Source: Phyllobacterium chamaecytisi
GTDB taxonomy: Bacteria > Pseudomonadota > Alphaproteobacteria > Rhizobiales > Rhizobiaceae
Length of the DNA stretch: 64,000 bases
Reading direction: 5' to 3'
Assembly: GCF_020164455.1 (NCBI RefSeq)
Contig: NZ_JAIQWW010000002.1
Location: 186,001-250,000 of the forward strand
Each line of letters starts with the position of its first letter. Within the stretch, counting starts at the first letter, position 1. Position numbers and translations under genes: made by a program. Below are positions 54,576 through 63,038 of the stretch, piece after piece. The notes beneath the pieces are model-generated. The model did not search any database and was not told the DNA's origin. It saw nothing but the letters and a program-made list of their open reading frames with translations.

Positions 54576-55529
54576 ATGTCGCTGACAGAGTCGATGTCCA
54601 AGGTGCCCCCGTTCTTTGAAGAAAAGGGAAAGCTGATGCACGGTTTCCGCTATGAGCGGATACGAACTGCGGGCGCAGAGATCAATGTAGCGATCGGCGG
54701 TGAGGGGCCGCCGCTTCTGCTGTTGCACGGCAATCCGCTGACCCATGTCAGCTGGCATAGGATCGCGCCCGCGCTCGCCAAAAGTTTTACTGTTGTTGCC
54801 CCCGACCTGCGCGGCTATGGCGACAGTTCGAAGCCGGATGGAGGAGACGATCATTCGGCTTACTCATTCCGTGCCATGGCGCAGGACAACGCAGAAGTCA
54901 TATCGCATTTTGGCTTCGAGAAGTTTCAGGTTGCGGGACATGATCGCGGTGCGCGCGCTGCTTTCCGTATGGCGCTCGATTTTCCCGATCGCGTTGAGCG
55001 GCTGGCTTCGCTCGATATCGTTCCGACATATCATGCCCTTACCAACGTTACACTTGGCTGGGGGCTCGAGGCCTATCATTGGTTTTTCATGGCGCAAAAG
55101 GCACCATTCCCTGAAAAGCTGCTGACAGCTGACCTTGATTACTACATCGACTACAAACTCAACAAGAAAGGCGTTGGCCTTGAAATCTTCAGCCCGGAAG
55201 CGATGGCTGAATACAAGCGCTGTACCACGCCTGAACAGATCCATGCGGTATGCGAAGACTACCGGGCGACTGTCAGCGTCGATCTCGCCATGGACACGGC
55301 AGACTTCGGCAATCGCAAGATCGACTGTCCGGTGCTGGTTCTGTGGGGTTCCAACAGCCATTGTGGGCGTCATTTCGCTCCGCTCGAGGCATGGAGGCCC
55401 TGGGCTCCCGACATGCGAGGCTGGGCGATGCCAACCGGCCATTATCCGGCTGAACAACGTCCCGATCTTGTCTATGACGCATTTTGGAAATTCTTCAACG
55501 GCCAGGAGCCGGAAGAGATCAAGGCTTAG
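54576..55529 (+). CDS. Alpha/beta hydrolase, fluoroacetate-dehalogenase-like
   Basis: 317-residue haloalkane-dehalogenase-fold hydrolase. Nucleophile Asp in GHDRGARAAFR, with both Arg of the carboxylate clamp (DRGAR); DLRGYGDSSKP before it; YHWFF carries the His-Trp halide pair and EYKRC the Tyr; the His base is in PTGHYPAEQRPD. In known fluoroacetate dehalogenases these are the Asp nucleophile, two Arg, His/Trp/Tyr halide pocket and His base. The sequence therefore supports a defluorinase or haloacetate dehalogenase, though related epoxide or ester hydrolases share the fold. Strong AAGGAG before the ATG. Confidence 0.82.
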   Translation: MSLTESMSKVPPFFEEKGKLMHGFRYERIRTAGAEINVAIGGEGPPLLLLHGNPLTHVSWHRIAPALAKSFTVVAPDLRGYGDSSKPDGGDDHSAYSFRAMAQDNAEVISHFGFEKFQVAGHDRGARAAFRMALDFPDRVERLASLDIVPTYHALTNVTLGWGLEAYHWFFMAQKAPFPEKLLTADLDYYIDYKLNKKGVGLEIFSPEAMAEYKRCTTPEQIHAVCEDYRATVSVDLAMDTADFGNRKIDCPVLVLWGSNSHCGRHFAPLEAWRPWAPDMRGWAMPTGHYPAEQRPDLVYDAFWKFFNGQEPEEIKA

Positions 55530-55569
55530 TTCAAAGACTGCGCTGTAGGCCACAGAAATGGCGCTGTTA

Positions 55570-55615
55570 CCCTCCCCCCTATGAGGAGGGAGGCTGCGAA
55601 GCAGCAGGGAGGGGT
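55570..55615. repeat. Palindromic repeat element (REP-like) between convergent genes
   Basis: CCTCCC-C-CCT pairs with AGG-A-GGGAGG around an ATG loop, followed directly by a GCTGC-GAA-GCAGC hairpin and another AGGGAGGGG run. Such G/C-run double hairpins are repeated intergenic elements in Brucella/Rhizobium relatives. Sits between the hydrolase and the convergent dehydrogenase, so it may also terminate both. Confidence 0.55.
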
Positions 55616-55635
55616 CTTTGAACGAACTTGGCGAA

Positions 55636-56706
55636 CTAACCCAGCGCCGCAATAATTCCCCTTGTCATTCCGGCAGTGTCAGCAGTCCCCTTGATATCGC
55701 GTGTACGCGTGGCGGGATCGCCGAGTGCCGTAGCAATTGCTTTCTCCATGATGGACGCTGCCTCCACGGCCTGCGCTATCTTGCGGTTATGGCCCAGCCA
55801 CTCGATCATCATCCGTGCGGATTCGATCATGGCGAATGGGTTGGCTATGCCCTTGCCGGCGATATCTGGAGCGGAGCCGTGTGTGGCCTGCGCCATCGCC
55901 AGATTGCCCTCACCGATGCACAAGCCGGGTGCCATGCCGAGACCGCCGACGAGCCCCGCAGCCTCGTCCGTCAATATATCGCCAAACATGTTGGTGGTAA
56001 CGATGACGTCAAAACTCTGCGGATCGCGTATCAGACGCATTGCCATGGTGTCGACGATCACCTCGTCGACAGCCACCTCGGGGAATTCCTTGGCGACCCG
56101 ATGGCACTCTTCAACGAACATGCCGCAACCAAGCTTGAACACGGTGTTTTTGTGGACAAGCGTCAGGCGTTTTTTGCGTTGCTGCGCGATTTCGAATGCC
56201 GCCCGTGCCACACGCGATGAGCCCACGCGCGTAATGACGCGAACAGAGATCGTCACATCTTCCGTCGGCCGGAATTCGCCAGAGCCGGCAACCACGTTGC
56301 GGTCGGGCTGGAACCCCTCATTATTCTCGCGCACGATGACGAGATCGATGCCCTCGTGAATCGCCCCAAGCCCAGGAAAGGACTTCGTCGGACGGACATT
56401 GGCGAAGAGGTTGAAGCCCTTGCGCATGATCGGGTGCGGATTGATCGCGCCGGGAACCTTTGGATAGGCCTGATGTCCGATTGGACCGAGAATGAAGCCA
56501 TCCATCTTCGAAAGCGTTTCCATCGTGCCTTCAGGAAAAGTCGAGCCGTGCGTGTCAAGCGCCGACCGACCGATCGGCATCGGCCGCCAATCGATTTGCA
56601 GACCCGTCTTGGCAGCAGCCGCGCGCGTTACTTCGACGGCTGCTGGCACGATTTCATGGCCGATATCATCGCCGTTTAAAATGCCGATCACGAGATGGCT
56701 TGTCAT
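55636..56706 (-). CDS. Isocitrate/isopropylmalate dehydrogenase family protein 3
   Basis: 356-residue dehydrogenase of the same superfamily, more distant: ILNGDDIGHEIVPAAVEVTRAA at the N-terminus (Asn-Gly-Asp-Asp instead of PGDGIG), IVRENNEGFQPDRNVVAGSG, LTLVHKNTVFKLGCGMFVEEC with the catalytic Lys, TTNMFGDILTDEAAGLVGG and THGSAPDIAGKGIANPFAM. It is the third dehydrogenase of the locus and lies last in the operon PrpD3-AbrB-dehydrogenase. Confidence 0.9.
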   Translation of the reverse strand: MTSHLVIGILNGDDIGHEIVPAAVEVTRAAAAKTGLQIDWRPMPIGRSALDTHGSTFPEGTMETLSKMDGFILGPIGHQAYPKVPGAINPHPIMRKGFNLFANVRPTKSFPGLGAIHEGIDLVIVRENNEGFQPDRNVVAGSGEFRPTEDVTISVRVITRVGSSRVARAAFEIAQQRKKRLTLVHKNTVFKLGCGMFVEECHRVAKEFPEVAVDEVIVDTMAMRLIRDPQSFDVIVTTNMFGDILTDEAAGLVGGLGMAPGLCIGEGNLAMAQATHGSAPDIAGKGIANPFAMIESARMMIEWLGHNRKIAQAVEAASIMEKAIATALGDPATRTRDIKGTADTAGMTRGIIAALG

Positions 56707-56718
56707 GGAACAATCCTT

Positions 56719-57813
56719 TCAATCAGAGGATGCGTCGAGGCGACGCGAAAAGGTTTCAAATATTCGAAACGTGAAGAGGATCGTCGTCATCACCACAGCA
56801 ATCCGGGTGATCTGGAATGCGGTGACGGTCGTCGCATCGAGATGCATCCCCGTAGCGGTGAGGGCCATTTCAGTGACCCCGGCCGGCGCTACGGCTAGTA
56901 AGCTGGTGACGAACGAAAGGCCCGTCGCCGCCGAAAGCGCCCAGGCTATTGCCATGGCAACAGCGAGCAGGAACGCCGTGGTGACAAGAGCCGAAGACGT
57001 CACACGCCACAGCCTGCCGAGGAGCGATCGTCTGAAGCGGCAGCCAAGCCAAACGCCTATGACCACCTGTGCGATCGTAAGCACGGTCGACGGAACCGCG
57101 AACGGCCCAAAGCCAAAGCCGGAAACGAGAGCGCCTATCGCCGCCGGGACAAGCAGCCAGGTATTGGGCAGCTTCAATCTCCGCACGAGAAATGCAGCGG
57201 CAGCTCCCACGACGAACAGGGCAACAAGCGGGATCGCTTCGCCCCGAAAAGGTATCGGCGTCAGATGAATACCGCCATCCTCGCCAAATATCGTTACCAG
57301 GAACGGAACGATCGTTACGATCGAAGTAACGCGGATCAAATGGACCACAGCGACAGTATCACTGTCCGCGTTTTTCTGATGGGCGACCACGGCCATTTCC
57401 GCAAGGCCGGCAGCAGCGGTAGCGAAGAAAGCGGTCTTGCGATCCGTTCCCGCAAGCTTTTGCAATAACAACGCGGCAATCATCGTTGCCGCGATCATCA
57501 AAATCGTTGCAAGGAGCATGAACGGAAGCAATTTAGCGATTGCAATGACCACGACTGGAACAAAGCGCAAACCAATGGCGAGCCCGACTGCCACCTGCCC
57601 GAGCTCCCGGCCATAAGGCAATGCTGCAAGGGGAGCCCCCATGATCGAGGCGCTCCCACAGGCCAGAAGCGGCCCCAGAAGATACGGTAGCGGCATCGAT
57701 ATACTTTTAGCAGCGACAGCCCCTGCAATGCCGATCAGTACTGCCAGACCCATTCTCGCGGGGGTGCGGTCGAAGACACGCGGACCGCCACCCAATGTTC
57801 CCGAGTCTGGCAT
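56719..57813 (-). CDS. AbrB-family membrane transporter
   Basis: 364-residue membrane protein with about 10 hydrophobic segments, of the AbrB (AbrB_2, formerly 'ammonia monooxygenase') family. Two copies of an internal repeat are seen, each beginning with LLGPLL or LVPAAIGAL and ending with an (A)GLAEMA or AGVTEMA(L) motif. The family is associated with uptake of organic acids in regulons of the same kind; substrate not defined. Middle gene of its operon. Confidence 0.85.
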   Translation of the reverse strand: MPDSGTLGGGPRVFDRTPARMGLAVLIGIAGAVAAKSISMPLPYLLGPLLACGSASIMGAPLAALPYGRELGQVAVGLAIGLRFVPVVVIAIAKLLPFMLLATILMIAATMIAALLLQKLAGTDRKTAFFATAAAGLAEMAVVAHQKNADSDTVAVVHLIRVTSIVTIVPFLVTIFGEDGGIHLTPIPFRGEAIPLVALFVVGAAAAFLVRRLKLPNTWLLVPAAIGALVSGFGFGPFAVPSTVLTIAQVVIGVWLGCRFRRSLLGRLWRVTSSALVTTAFLLAVAMAIAWALSAATGLSFVTSLLAVAPAGVTEMALTATGMHLDATTVTAFQITRIAVVMTTILFTFRIFETFSRRLDASSD

Positions 57814-57824
57814 GATGATTTTCG

Positions 57825-59240
57825 TCAGGCGACAGAGATGAGACGCGCTGACAGATCGTCCAGAGTGCTAAGGGTTTCCAGCCCGCGCACCAGTTCGACG
57901 ATCTCATCCGCCTTGCTGCGGGACATCCCTGCGAACTCGGCGTTCTCACGGAACTTGTTTGCTACCTCGTCATAGCTCATGGGGAATGCCGGGCTGCCCT
58001 TGCCAAAATCGGCGCGCCCGGAAATCTTGCGGCCATCCTTGAGTTCGATATCGATCAGCGTTGTCATAAGGTGATAGCCTGCTGCTTCGGCCTCGTCGTC
58101 TATAACGAAATCGACCTTCTCGATCATCGCCTTGACGTCCTCGCGTTCGACCGCAGCGTCTGTAAACTCGTTGAGGCCGGCACGGCCTTCGAGCAGCAGG
58201 ATCGCCATGCAGAATTCCATGGAGAATTTCGCCTGGAGTTCATCCTTCGGACGATGATGGATCAAGGCATTTGGCATATTGGAATTGGTGCCAACGCGTA
58301 CATGCTTCACGTCCTCGGTGCGAATGCCATGCTCTTTGATCAATCGCAGCATTTCGGTCATTCCGGGATGGGTGAGGGAGCCCGACGGATGCGGTTTGAT
58401 GGAGATGCCGGGATTGGCGAAAGTCCAGGGGGCGCCCAATTTGTCGAAGATGGCACTCTGATCGTAGCCGCCGCCCGCTGCAGCAAAGAACCCGCGCGGT
58501 GCCTCGAGTATCCGAGGCGTGGCGGTCCAGCCATAGGACGCGAACTGTGCCGCCGCAACGCCGCTTTCCGAGGACCGCCCCGCATGGAATGGTTTTGTCA
58601 TCGTGCCGAAATTCTCGCGCAGACCAGCGGACTGGCTGCCCGCAATCGATAGCGCACGCTGCGTGGTCGCAACGTCGAAGCCCATTAGTCTGGCACTCGC
58701 TGCGGCGGCGGCGAAAGTTCCACATGTAGCTGTCGCGTGAAAGCCTGTCTGGTAGTGACGGGGCGCGATTGCTTCGGCGATCTTGCATTCGACCTCGACG
58801 CCGAGATGGTATGCCAGCATGAAGTCCTTGCCGGAAGACCTGACAAGTTCGCCGATCGCAAAGGCAGCTGGCAAGGCAGGCGCCGTCGGATGTGTGAGCA
58901 GGCCATAGACACGGTCTTTGGCGACGGCCAATTGTGTGTCGTCATAATCATCCGCGTGGATGCCAACACCGTTGGCAAATGCAGCGAACCGAGGTGCTAC
59001 CTTGCGGCCACCGCCGATAACGGTCGCGGCGCCGTCAGCAAGCCCGAGATCTCCGAGATGCTGGCGAACGAGTTCGCCGCTTTTGGCGACCGAACCGGAC
59101 AGTGCAAGACCGAAGCCGTCGAGTATCGATTTCTTGCCTAACTCGATAACTTCCGTCGAAAGATCGGCAAATGCTGTCTCGACCACGAATTCGGCCACGT
59201 ATTTCGTCAGCTCGATATCGACTGCCTTGTTCTGATTCAT
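57825..59240 (-). CDS. MmgE/PrpD family protein 3
   Basis: 471 residues; closest to copy 1. Shared blocks: GVGIHADDYDDTQ, YGLLTHPTAPALPAAF, PRHYQTGFHATATCGTFAAAAASARL, TKPFHAGRSSESG and SIKPHPSGSLTHPGM. AGAGGATTT precedes the start. Copies 1 and 3 probably arose by duplication and may use related or stereoisomeric substrates. Heads the operon to AbrB and dehydrogenase 3. Confidence 0.92.
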   Translation of the reverse strand: MNQNKAVDIELTKYVAEFVVETAFADLSTEVIELGKKSILDGFGLALSGSVAKSGELVRQHLGDLGLADGAATVIGGGRKVAPRFAAFANGVGIHADDYDDTQLAVAKDRVYGLLTHPTAPALPAAFAIGELVRSSGKDFMLAYHLGVEVECKIAEAIAPRHYQTGFHATATCGTFAAAAASARLMGFDVATTQRALSIAGSQSAGLRENFGTMTKPFHAGRSSESGVAAAQFASYGWTATPRILEAPRGFFAAAGGGYDQSAIFDKLGAPWTFANPGISIKPHPSGSLTHPGMTEMLRLIKEHGIRTEDVKHVRVGTNSNMPNALIHHRPKDELQAKFSMEFCMAILLLEGRAGLNEFTDAAVEREDVKAMIEKVDFVIDDEAEAAGYHLMTTLIDIELKDGRKISGRADFGKGSPAFPMSYDEVANKFRENAEFAGMSRSKADEIVELVRGLETLSTLDDLSARLISVA

Positions 59241-59287
59241 CCCAAATCCTCTTATGTCACGTCTGTCTTGAGTAAATTCTCAAATCG

Positions 59288-59320
59288 ACTGTGCTGGGAG
59301 GATTGTTAATTGTCAACAGT
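59288..59320 (-). promoter_or_regulatory. GntR-type operator upstream of the PrpD3 operon
   Basis: On the minus strand TGTTGACAATTAACA (59318-59304) matches the motif at 54494 in 14 of 15 positions. It again contains TTGACA (59316-59311); 17 bases later is CACAGT, a weak -10. Located between the GntR stop and the PrpD3 start. Confidence 0.72.
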
Positions 59321-59358
59321 TTTGTGTTTGCAAAAACCTCGAGCCATCGTGGACTGGA

Positions 59359-60114
59359 TCAAGTTTCGTCAGTGGACCTCTCGTCGCTCGTTTTGCGCGA
59401 TTGTTTCTCAAGCTGTTCAACCGGGCCCGGCTGTCCAGCCTGACGGGTACGTACGATGCCATTGAGAATATGGGTGCGCGCAGCGATGAGACTGCGGACA
59501 GGGTCGCGCGCTTCGAGCGCATCGACAATTGCACGATGTTCCTCGTTGGAGATGTGGAGCACATCGTGGCTGGAAAGGGCGCGATAGCGCTGGATATGCA
59601 ACTCGCGCACAAAGCTCTGATAGATGAGTTCGAGGCGATTGTTCCCGGCCATATGCGTGATCTGCTTATGGAACTCGAGATTGACTGGGTAGTAGATGTG
59701 GACGTCACCGAGCTCGACAATCTCATCCATGCGTTGCAACAGTGCTCGAAGGATTGCGATCTCGGCGTCAGTCACCCGCTCCGCCAGCATCATGGCCATG
59801 CATCCGAAGACACCGGCGCGGGCTTCCGAAAGGTCCTGGGCCTCGTCATTGGTAAGCGCCCGGATAAAGAAGCCGCGGTTGGGGATAATCTCGATAAGTC
59901 CCATGGCCGCCAACGCGCTGCAGGCCTCGCGGATTGGTCCGCGACTAACGCCGAGGCGCTGGGAAAGGCCGTTTTCATTCACCCGCTCATTGGGCTTGAG
60001 CTCGCCATCGATGATCATCCGCTCGATCTCGGCCTGTACAACATTCGCGAGCGAACGGGTGCGAAGGAAATCGATCGCGGATAAATTGTGCGGGGCGTTC
60101 GTTATCTCTGACAT
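59359..60114 (-). CDS. GntR-family regulator, FCD subfamily
   Basis: 251-residue regulator. N-terminal winged helix (RMIIDGELKPNERVNENGLSQRLGVSRGPIREACSAL) and a C-terminal FCD ligand domain (LEFHKQITHMAGNNRLELIYQSF, with the HxxF/H metal-site residues; SNEEHRAIVDALEARD). FCD proteins bind carboxylic acids through a metal. This is the only FCD regulator in the locus and the best candidate for recognising the 15-base motif found at all three promoters. ATG at 60114; an in-frame TTG lies at 60153. Tandem with the PrpD3 operon. Confidence 0.9.
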   Translation of the reverse strand: MSEITNAPHNLSAIDFLRTRSLANVVQAEIERMIIDGELKPNERVNENGLSQRLGVSRGPIREACSALAAMGLIEIIPNRGFFIRALTNDEAQDLSEARAGVFGCMAMMLAERVTDAEIAILRALLQRMDEIVELGDVHIYYPVNLEFHKQITHMAGNNRLELIYQSFVRELHIQRYRALSSHDVLHISNEEHRAIVDALEARDPVRSLIAARTHILNGIVRTRQAGQPGPVEQLEKQSRKTSDERSTDET

Positions 60115-60209
60115 GCGCAAGCCATCGTGAAGGTTCCAGTATTTACGGAGCAAGAACCTTGCGGATTACTCCTCCAGCCCTCGTTTAGCAGCAATTCCAG
60201 CAATTGGCG

Positions 60210-60229
60210 ACCCTGCCGAGAGGCAGGGC
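60210..60229. terminator. Hairpin between the iron permease and GntR genes
   Basis: CCCTGCC-GAGA-GGCAGGG, a perfect 7-bp stem, lies in the 123-base gap after the permease stop. No U-run on either strand, so it may be a weak terminator that insulates the GntR gene from the iron transporter. Confidence 0.45.
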
Positions 60230-60237
60230 AACTTGCT

Positions 60238-61971
60238 CTAGCCTCGCGTATTCATTTGCGAACCACCAAGTACCGGAACCCGGTTGGCGACAAACACCAC
60301 GGCAAAAGAAGCGGCAAGAAGAATGATACCGAGAACACAGATCGCTCCAAGATCGCCGCTCTCGTTAAGATCGTAGATAATGACCGAGACAAGCTTGGTG
60401 TTTGCGGTAGTCAGCAGGATTGTTGCTGAGAGTTCGCGGATTGTGCCGACGAAAACAAAACACCAGGCCGCGACGACGCTCGTCCGCAGCAACGGAGCTG
60501 TGATATCCCACAACGTTCTCAACCGCGATGCGCCGACGATGCGGCCGGCTTCCTCCAGTTCCGGATGGACACCGGAAAAGGCCGAGGACATCTGTTGATA
60601 ACCCGCCGGGAGCTCGATTGTCATGAAAGCGATGAGGAGGATCCAGATCGTTCCATAAAGTTGGAATGTCGGATTGGCATAGCTGAGGAACAGGCCAACG
60701 CCGAGGACAATGCCAGGAATTGCAACCGGAGCGGTGGCAAGGACGCCGAGGAAACCAGAACCGGGAACCGAGCGGCGGATCACTAGATAAGATACGATCA
60801 GCGCGATGGCTGTGACGGCAGTCGCCGTCAGAAATCCAAGGAGAAACGTATTGCGAAGGGCGAGCTGTGTCGCCGAGAACTCAAAAAGCACGAACCGCCA
60901 ATGGCTCAAAGTCAGCGTGCTGAGGTTAATTGGGTCGCCGACCGTGCCGGTGAAGGCCGTCTTGAGAATAGCCAGATACGGCAAGATGATCGTCAGGCTG
61001 AGCACACAGAAAACGAAGGCGATGGCCGGCCATTTCCATGGGCCGAGTTCGGTGATCCTTGGGGTACCGCTCTTGCCGCCGAGAACCGTGTAGCCCTTGC
61101 GTCCAAGGATCGATTTTTGCGCGCGCAGGAGAATGACGGTGATAATCAGCAAAGGCAGCGCGGCGGCAGCTGCGAGGCCGAGACGTGGCGGGAACTGAAA
61201 AAGGCTCCAGATCTTCGTGGTGATCACATGAAAGCCGGCAGGCAATGCGAGGATCGCCGGGGAGCCAAACATCGTCAGGGCTTGCAGAATGGCAATCAAC
61301 GTTCCCGCTAGCATTGCCGGAAGTACCAGGGGAATCGTCACCTTCCGCAACGTGGTCATGGATTTGCCACCGAGAATTGAAGAAGCATCCTCGAGATCGG
61401 ATGGAACCTTGTCGAGTGCGTTCGCCACAAGCGTGAAAACATAGGGGAAGGTGAAGCAGGCGATGGCAAAGACGAGGCCGCTGAACGTATAGATGTTCAC
61501 CAGATATTCGGATGCTTCGAGCCCGAAGACACTCCTGTACATGATATTGACAATGCCGCTGTTTGGCGCAGCCAATATCTCGTAGGCGATAGCACCAAGG
61601 AAAGGTGGTGTGACGAACGACGCTGTTACCAGCATGCGGATTGTTCGTCTGCCGGGTAAGTCCGTCCGCGCTACAAGCCATGCCATCGGCGTTGCGATGA
61701 TGCAGGCGAGGACGCCAACGGCCAAGGCCATTCCGATCGCAAGGCCGTAAGCGCGAAGAAGGGTCGGGTCGGCGACGAGGGCAATGTAATTGGCGAAGGT
61801 GGCGCCCGCGCCGGTATCGCTGCGAAAGCTATAGTAGACGAGCCAGAATAATGGCAGGAGAACCAGGACACTCAGGACAAGCGTCAACAGAGCGAAAGTC
61901 GGCCATGAAAAATCGATGCTGCGGCGCCGACCTTGAACCGGCAAAGCTTGAACCTGAATGTCACTGGTCAT
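60238..61971 (-). CDS. Iron-type ABC transporter permease (double domain, FbpB/AfuB type)
   Basis: 577-residue permease with two fused halves, about 12 segments; each half has its own EAA-like loop (DLEDASSILGGKSMTTLRKVTIPLVLPAM and ELEEAGRIVGASRLRTLWDITAPLL). Typical of FbpB/AfuB/FutB Fe3+ importers and of some phosphonate or amine relatives. ATG at 61971; a TTG two codons earlier is possible. Last gene of the unit. Confidence 0.92.
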   Translation of the reverse strand: MTSDIQVQALPVQGRRRSIDFSWPTFALLTLVLSVLVLLPLFWLVYYSFRSDTGAGATFANYIALVADPTLLRAYGLAIGMALAVGVLACIIATPMAWLVARTDLPGRRTIRMLVTASFVTPPFLGAIAYEILAAPNSGIVNIMYRSVFGLEASEYLVNIYTFSGLVFAIACFTFPYVFTLVANALDKVPSDLEDASSILGGKSMTTLRKVTIPLVLPAMLAGTLIAILQALTMFGSPAILALPAGFHVITTKIWSLFQFPPRLGLAAAAALPLLIITVILLRAQKSILGRKGYTVLGGKSGTPRITELGPWKWPAIAFVFCVLSLTIILPYLAILKTAFTGTVGDPINLSTLTLSHWRFVLFEFSATQLALRNTFLLGFLTATAVTAIALIVSYLVIRRSVPGSGFLGVLATAPVAIPGIVLGVGLFLSYANPTFQLYGTIWILLIAFMTIELPAGYQQMSSAFSGVHPELEEAGRIVGASRLRTLWDITAPLLRTSVVAAWCFVFVGTIRELSATILLTTANTKLVSVIIYDLNESGDLGAICVLGIILLAASFAVVFVANRVPVLGGSQMNTRG

Positions 61972-61977
61972 GATCAA

Positions 61978-63024
61978 TTATGTCCCGAAATACTTTTCAT
62001 AGTTGGCTTTGATGGTGGGAATCTCGGGCTCGAGTTTCTCAGGATCCGAATGCAGAATCTTGATCTTCGACAAAGGCGTGCGATCCGCCTTTTCCTTGAC
62101 GTCCGGGTGGAATGATCTCAGCCCGCCGAAATCACTGTTGAGCTGCTGCGCATCGAGCGAAAAGAGGAATGCGTAGAACAACTTGGCGGCATTCGGATTG
62201 GGGGCCTGTTTCAGAACCGCTGCATTACCGACGGCAAGCGGTGTACCTTCGTCCGGGTAAACGATCTTGATGGGTTTTCCCTCGTCGATGAGACGGAAGA
62301 CGTTGTATTCATTGCCATCGACTTCGAGTGCCCGTTCGCCTTGAGCGAGTTTCTTCGGAGGCTCGGTCGAAGATTGCACCTGCATTATGTTTTGCTTGCC
62401 GAGCTTTTCGAAATAGTCCCAGCCAAGAAGCTGACTCAGCACGAATGTCGAAGTCATCACCGTGCCGCTATAACCCGGATGCGCCTTGACCATCTTGTCC
62501 TTGAAACGCGGGTCGAGCAGATCTTCCCACGTCTTCGGAGCGTCGGCATCCTTCATCAAGTCTGTACGGTAGGCGATGACGGATAGATGTGCGCGGTAGG
62601 CGGCGAAGTTACCGTCGGGATCGCGCTCATCGGCAGGCCATTTGTCGGCCACTTCCTGCGGCACCATGGGTGCAAGCCAGCCCTGGCGCTTGAAATATTC
62701 GAAGTGCACTGCATCGGAAGTTTCGATCACGTCTGCATTATAGATGCCGGTCGAGTACTCCTGACCGATGCGCTGGAAGACGCGTTCGGATCCGGCGCGT
62801 TCTACTTGTACTGCTATGCCCGGGTACTTGGATTTGAAGAGTTCGGCGAGCTTTTCGGCGACCGCGACGTCGGTAGCGGTATAGAATACTACCTTGCCTT
62901 CAGCCTTGGCGGCTGCTTCGAGCTCGGGTGTAATCTGGTAGGGCGCCGGTGCTTCAGCCCAGGCGGCGGGTGAGGCCGCCAGTCCCGTGGCCAAGAGTGC
63001 GGCAGATAGAGCTTTCTTCCACAT
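61978..63024 (-). CDS. Iron-type ABC transporter binding protein (FbpA family)
   Basis: 348-residue periplasmic binding protein; signal peptide ends at AWA (about residue 24). Mature part: YQITPELEAAAKAEGKVVFYTATDVAVAEKLAELFKSKYPGIAVQVERAGSERVFQRIGQEY, the opening of the ferric binding protein class. Paired Tyr residues that bind Fe3+ in FbpA cannot be confirmed by eye, so the ligand may be another compound. ATG at 63024. Confidence 0.9.
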   Translation of the reverse strand: MWKKALSAALLATGLAASPAAWAEAPAPYQITPELEAAAKAEGKVVFYTATDVAVAEKLAELFKSKYPGIAVQVERAGSERVFQRIGQEYSTGIYNADVIETSDAVHFEYFKRQGWLAPMVPQEVADKWPADERDPDGNFAAYRAHLSVIAYRTDLMKDADAPKTWEDLLDPRFKDKMVKAHPGYSGTVMTSTFVLSQLLGWDYFEKLGKQNIMQVQSSTEPPKKLAQGERALEVDGNEYNVFRLIDEGKPIKIVYPDEGTPLAVGNAAVLKQAPNPNAAKLFYAFLFSLDAQQLNSDFGGLRSFHPDVKEKADRTPLSKIKILHSDPEKLEPEIPTIKANYEKYFGT

Positions 63025-63038
63025 GCATAGTTCCTCCC

